Assembly: GCA_023807065.1 (NCBI GenBank)
Contig: JAJJLU010003484.1
Span: forward strand, 1-64,000
DNA from: Isotricha intestinalis
Taxonomy: Eukaryota > Ciliophora > Litostomatea > Vestibuliferida > Isotrichidae
DNA length: 64,000 nucleotides
Direction: 5' to 3'
In this document: one piece after another, positions 60,825-64,000 of the stretch
How the letters are laid out: each line of letters begins with the position of its first letter
Position numbering within the stretch: position 1 is the stretch's first letter
Translations under genes and position numbers: made by a program
Notes under the pieces: model-generated
The model's input: the letters and a program-made list of their open reading frames with translations, nothing else
The model's database searches: none
What the model was told of the DNA's origin: nothing

Positions 60825-62042
60825 ATGGAAAATCATAATAAAATAAATACTCAAAAAGGAATAAAAACCATATTAAGTAGAGAATCTTTTCGTGAAATAA
60901 TAAAACAAAATGATTCATTGGATAAAAACTTAGGAAAATTAAATAGAAATTATTATACAAACATGAAATCAATTTTTGATTCAGATGAAAAAAAAATAAA
61001 TATCATTTCTTTTATAGATAAATTAAGAACAAAAGATAGATTAAAACAAAAAAGTGTTTCACCATTAATTAAAGATTATGAACCTTTAAAATTTATAGAA
61101 TATAATTCTCCAAAAAAAACAAATAAAAATCATTATTCTTTAAAAACTGCGAATTATAATAAAAAAGGGAAGAATTTCTATAATAAAATATATGAAGAAA
61201 AAAAGCAAGAAAATAATTATATTTACGATGAAAATATGGAAATTGAAAATAGAATAAATTATTATAGAAATAATATTCCTTATCATATGAGTACTGCTCC
61301 TATTTTTAAAATAAGAAATAAAAAAGATCAATATCAAATTACGTTTATTAGAATTAATATAACTACTATTAGGACTATTAAATCTAAAAGTTATGTTAAT
61401 AATAATAAATTAACTAAAGAAAATTTTTCTTTATGTTTTGAATCAAAAAATCAGAAAAATGAAAATAAAAATAATAATGAAAATTTATTACAAATTAATT
61501 CTTATAATTTTAATTTTAAACCAAATAATATTAATGATAATTTCACTGGATTTAAATTAATTAAATTTAATAATGGTATTTTACAAAAGGAATTTTTATT
61601 AAATGAATCAATAGAAGAATTAAATAAAAAATTTTCAGAAGAATTGATAAAAATAAATAATATTCCATTAAAATTAAATAATAAAATTGATTATTCAAAT
61701 GAAATTGATTTAACTCAAAATTTTAATATTTTATCTTCATTTAAAAAAGAAAACAAAAATTTAGTAAATAAAGGAATGAATACAATAAAAGATAAAAGAA
61801 AATTTATTGAAAATGGTGTAAATGTTGATTTTAATCCAATAACTTCAAATGCAGGGAATAATACTGATATAAATTTAAAAAATTGGAATTATTTAATTGA
61901 AAATTTAAATCCAAATGATAAAAATAATTTTGAATCAAATCAAGAAAATGAAAATCCAAATATTAAATTTAATTCAAATACAAATAATTTTAACCAGAAA
62001 GATAAAATCAATAAAAAATTTAATTATACTGGGATATTATAA
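60825..62042 (+). CDS. Hypothetical Asn/Lys-rich protein
   Basis: 405 residues. A conserved-looking start (ILSRESFREIIKQNDSLDKN) and SFIDKLRTKDRLKQKSVSPL precede disordered Asn/Lys-rich sequence with short hydrophobic pieces (FNFKPNNINDNFTGFKLIKF). It carries short basic stretches that might bind microtubules or RNA. No family recognised. Confidence 0.55.
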   Translation: MENHNKINTQKGIKTILSRESFREIIKQNDSLDKNLGKLNRNYYTNMKSIFDSDEKKINIISFIDKLRTKDRLKQKSVSPLIKDYEPLKFIEYNSPKKTNKNHYSLKTANYNKKGKNFYNKIYEEKKQENNYIYDENMEIENRINYYRNNIPYHMSTAPIFKIRNKKDQYQITFIRINITTIRTIKSKSYVNNNKLTKENFSLCFESKNQKNENKNNNENLLQINSYNFNFKPNNINDNFTGFKLIKFNNGILQKEFLLNESIEELNKKFSEELIKINNIPLKLNNKIDYSNEIDLTQNFNILSSFKKENKNLVNKGMNTIKDKRKFIENGVNVDFNPITSNAGNNTDINLKNWNYLIENLNPNDKNNFESNQENENPNIKFNSNTNNFNQKDKINKKFNYTGIL

Positions 62043-62193
62043 ATGATGAAAAGACTTTTTTTGTTATTCTTTATAAATATTTTTTTATTAAATAAATTAT
62101 AATCATATTCATAAATTACTTTTTAATTCCCAAAAAAACAAAAATCATTTTTTCAAACAAAAATAATTAAATCACAAAAACTTAATTATTTAA

Positions 62194-64000
62194 ATGGAAA
62201 AATTTGAAAAAAAATTAAACGACAAAATTTTAAGTCAATTTATTGGAGCAAAAGAATGGGGAGATTTACTATCAATAATAAAAGAATTATTATTATATAT
62301 AAAAAAAGAAATAGAAAAAAAAGAAATAAACATATCTTTAATAACAGATAAAGTAACATTAAGTAAAAGATTAGCACAATGTTTAAATCCTCAATTACCT
62401 GCAGGTTTACATGAAGCAGTATTAGAAACATATGAAATAATATTAAAAGATATATTATTAAAAAATAATAATTTATTAGGAGAAAATTTAGGTTTTTATG
62501 CTTCTGGTTTATTTCCTTTTTTCCAAAATGCTTCAATTAATAATAAAATAATATATATTAATAAAATTATTAAAGGAATTTTCTGCAAATTAGAAAAAGA
62601 AGAATTAGAATTATGTGTTACTGGTTTATTAGTAAGTATTTTACCTGGTTTAGATGATCAAAGTGAAGATATAAATAAAACTATAAAAGAAGTCTTTTCT
62701 ATTATCAGAAATATTATTTCAGATAGAATTTTTTTTGGAGTTTTATGGTCAATTATTTTAAGAAATCCAATTTTAAGACAATGTGGTATGAAATATATAA
62801 GTGAAACAATACCAAATTTTCAAACTTATATACAAGCAAATAATGATGAAAAAAATAAAATTATTAATGATTATTTCCCTATGTTAAAAACTATGATTTT
62901 AAATGCTTTATGTTCAGTTATTGAAGATGATGATGTTATTACAGTAAGATTAGGAATGGATTTTTTAATAAATAGATTTCCTTTAAATGAAGAAAATATG
63001 TTATTTGATGATGAAGAAAAAACTTATTTATTAATAAGTGTACTTAAATTATATATTAAAAATGAATATTCTACTACAAGAAGATTAAGTAATTGGTTAT
63101 TAGGAAATTTAGATGATGAAATTAATATTAATTCACCTCAAATTCAATATGTTTTAAAGCTTGTTATTAAAGCTTTAAAACAAATTTTTGATATTAATAA
63201 TAAAGATATTACTTTTATTCAATTAAAAAATAATATTAAATTAATTGATTTATTAATTAATCAACAAGTAGAATTAAGTGATGATATTATTGAAAATATT
63301 TCTTATGATATTATTTATTCTGTTGTTAATTATTGGAGAAAAGAATTAAATGAAAAAGAAGATATTAAAGATAATGAAATTATTCATAAAATTGGAAATT
63401 TTTTTAATAAAGATAGTTCTTTTTTACAATGGCTTTGGATTTCTTTAGCAAAAAATTTAGAAGAATTTAAATTTGAAGATGAAAATGTTATTAATTCTTT
63501 AAATAAAATTATTCTTCCTTTAAAATTTTGCTTATTATATATTGATATGAGAAAATATGAATTTAAAATTAAATATTATTTTCCTATTATTTCTAATTTA
63601 TTTTCTATAATATCTAAAATAAATATTAATGATAGAGAGTCTTTAAAACAAGTTAGACAAATTATTTTTATTTCTTTAGTTTTTTTACGAAAATTACAAA
63701 CAAGAATAAAAGATGAAAAATTAAATGCAACCAAGAGTTTAAATATAGAAGAAGATAAAAATATTTTAATTAATAGTTTTTTAATTCCAAAAGAATTTTC
63801 ATTAGAAGCAATAAAACAATATTCAAAAATATATTTATTAACATCATCAATAATTAAATATCAGAATTTTTATATTTCAATGTTAGAAGTATTAATAACA
63901 ATTCCAATAAATGACCAAATAACAAAAAATGAAATGAAAATGTTTAAACAATCAACAGAATTATTAATTAGATTACAAGAATATGCACAACAAGAAAAAA
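62194..64000 (+). CDS. DOP1: DOP1 (Dopey) N-terminal part, truncated by the window edge
   Basis: 602 residues before the window ends, with no stop. Starts MEKFEKKLNDKILSQF. The Dopey N-terminal signature is clear: KRLAQCLNPQLPAGLHEAVL, LETYEIIL, LGFYASGLFPFFQNA, SILPGLDDQSE. DOP1 with MON2 links membranes to kinesin-1 and acts in Golgi/endosome traffic. Its length here is about a third of a typical DOP1, so most of the gene lies beyond 64000. Confidence 0.93.
   Translation, partial: MEKFEKKLNDKILSQFIGAKEWGDLLSIIKELLLYIKKEIEKKEINISLITDKVTLSKRLAQCLNPQLPAGLHEAVLETYEIILKDILLKNNNLLGENLGFYASGLFPFFQNASINNKIIYINKIIKGIFCKLEKEELELCVTGLLVSILPGLDDQSEDINKTIKEVFSIIRNIISDRIFFGVLWSIILRNPILRQCGMKYISETIPNFQTYIQANNDEKNKIINDYFPMLKTMILNALCSVIEDDDVITVRLGMDFLINRFPLNEENMLFDDEEKTYLLISVLKLYIKNEYSTTRRLSNWLLGNLDDEININSPQIQYVLKLVIKALKQIFDINNKDITFIQLKNNIKLIDLLINQQVELSDDIIENISYDIIYSVVNYWRKELNEKEDIKDNEIIHKIGNFFNKDSSFLQWLWISLAKNLEEFKFEDENVINSLNKIILPLKFCLLYIDMRKYEFKIKYYFPIISNLFSIISKININDRESLKQVRQIIFISLVFLRKLQTRIKDEKLNATKSLNIEEDKNILINSFLIPKEFSLEAIKQYSKIYLLTSSIIKYQNFYISMLEVLITIPINDQITKNEMKMFKQSTELLIRLQEYAQQEK

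Noticed and set aside
1..64000. tRNA, rRNA, CRISPR or insertion sequences
   Set aside because: No GC-rich cloverleaf, no spaced identical repeats and no transposase-like ORF was seen by eye; short structured RNAs cannot be ruled out without a covariance search.

Overview
The window looks like macronuclear-type DNA from a ciliate. Three things point there. The DNA is about 80% A+T. The gene content is that of a ciliated, Ca2+- and lipid-signalling protist: an EF-hand calcium-dependent kinase, a TTLL tubulin ligase, a CFAP418 homologue, a FAM184-like protein, a QRICH2-like coiled coil, a 7TM protein fused to a PIPK-like domain and a hybrid histidine kinase. Genes are packed tightly on both strands. 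All three standard stops end genes (TGA for the PPIL2-like, histidine kinase, SFT2 and cyclin genes; TAG for the SPRY and zinc-ribbon genes; TAA elsewhere) and Gln is CAA, so the code is the standard one. Among ciliates this fits litostomes (for example the very AT-rich rumen trichostomes) better than oligohymenophorans, spirotrichs or Euplotes. This assignment is inference.

The window holds about 45 loci, including a 3'-truncated DOP1 gene at the right edge. Several genes are invisible to simple ORF calling because they carry tiny introns of 29-47 nt, usually GTAAAT/GTATAT...TTTTAG. These are the zinc-ribbon gene at 18.7 kb, the C2H2 gene at 22.65 kb, the DHHC acyltransferase at 29.9 kb, the SPRY gene at 49.6 kb, the three-intron coiled-coil gene at 55.5 kb and the long coiled-coil gene at 56.3 kb.

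Layout. 0-14 kb: cyclophilin/U-box, a two-TM protein, hybrid histidine kinase, diacylglycerol-kinase-like lipid kinase, zinc-finger kinase, SFT2, a tandem pair of CaaX-box proteins and a B-box protein. 14-25 kb: a decayed gene, then coiled-coil proteins, a cyclin, two small zinc proteins and a degenerate PROPPIN. 25-36 kb: 7TM-PIPK, ubiquitin-fold, DHHC, PB1-like, FHA and an MFS transporter. 36-44 kb: TTLL, CDPK and a RasGAP-VPS9 (GAPVD1-like) gene split by one frame break. 44-49 kb: a TM-RING receptor-like gene with three frame breaks, and a pseudogene with an apparent internal inversion. 49-64 kb: SPRY, a second cyclophilin, CFAP418, an ankyrin/SAM protein with a giant Asn tract, a geminin-like coiled coil, a TMEM198-like protein and DOP1.

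One theme recurs. Many products carry lipid-anchor signals (N-terminal MGC, C-terminal CaaX with extra cysteines), and a palmitoyl acyltransferase lies in the same window, along with membrane-traffic factors (GAPVD1-like, DOP1, SFT2, PROPPIN-like). No CRISPR, tRNA, rRNA or insertion sequence was recognised.
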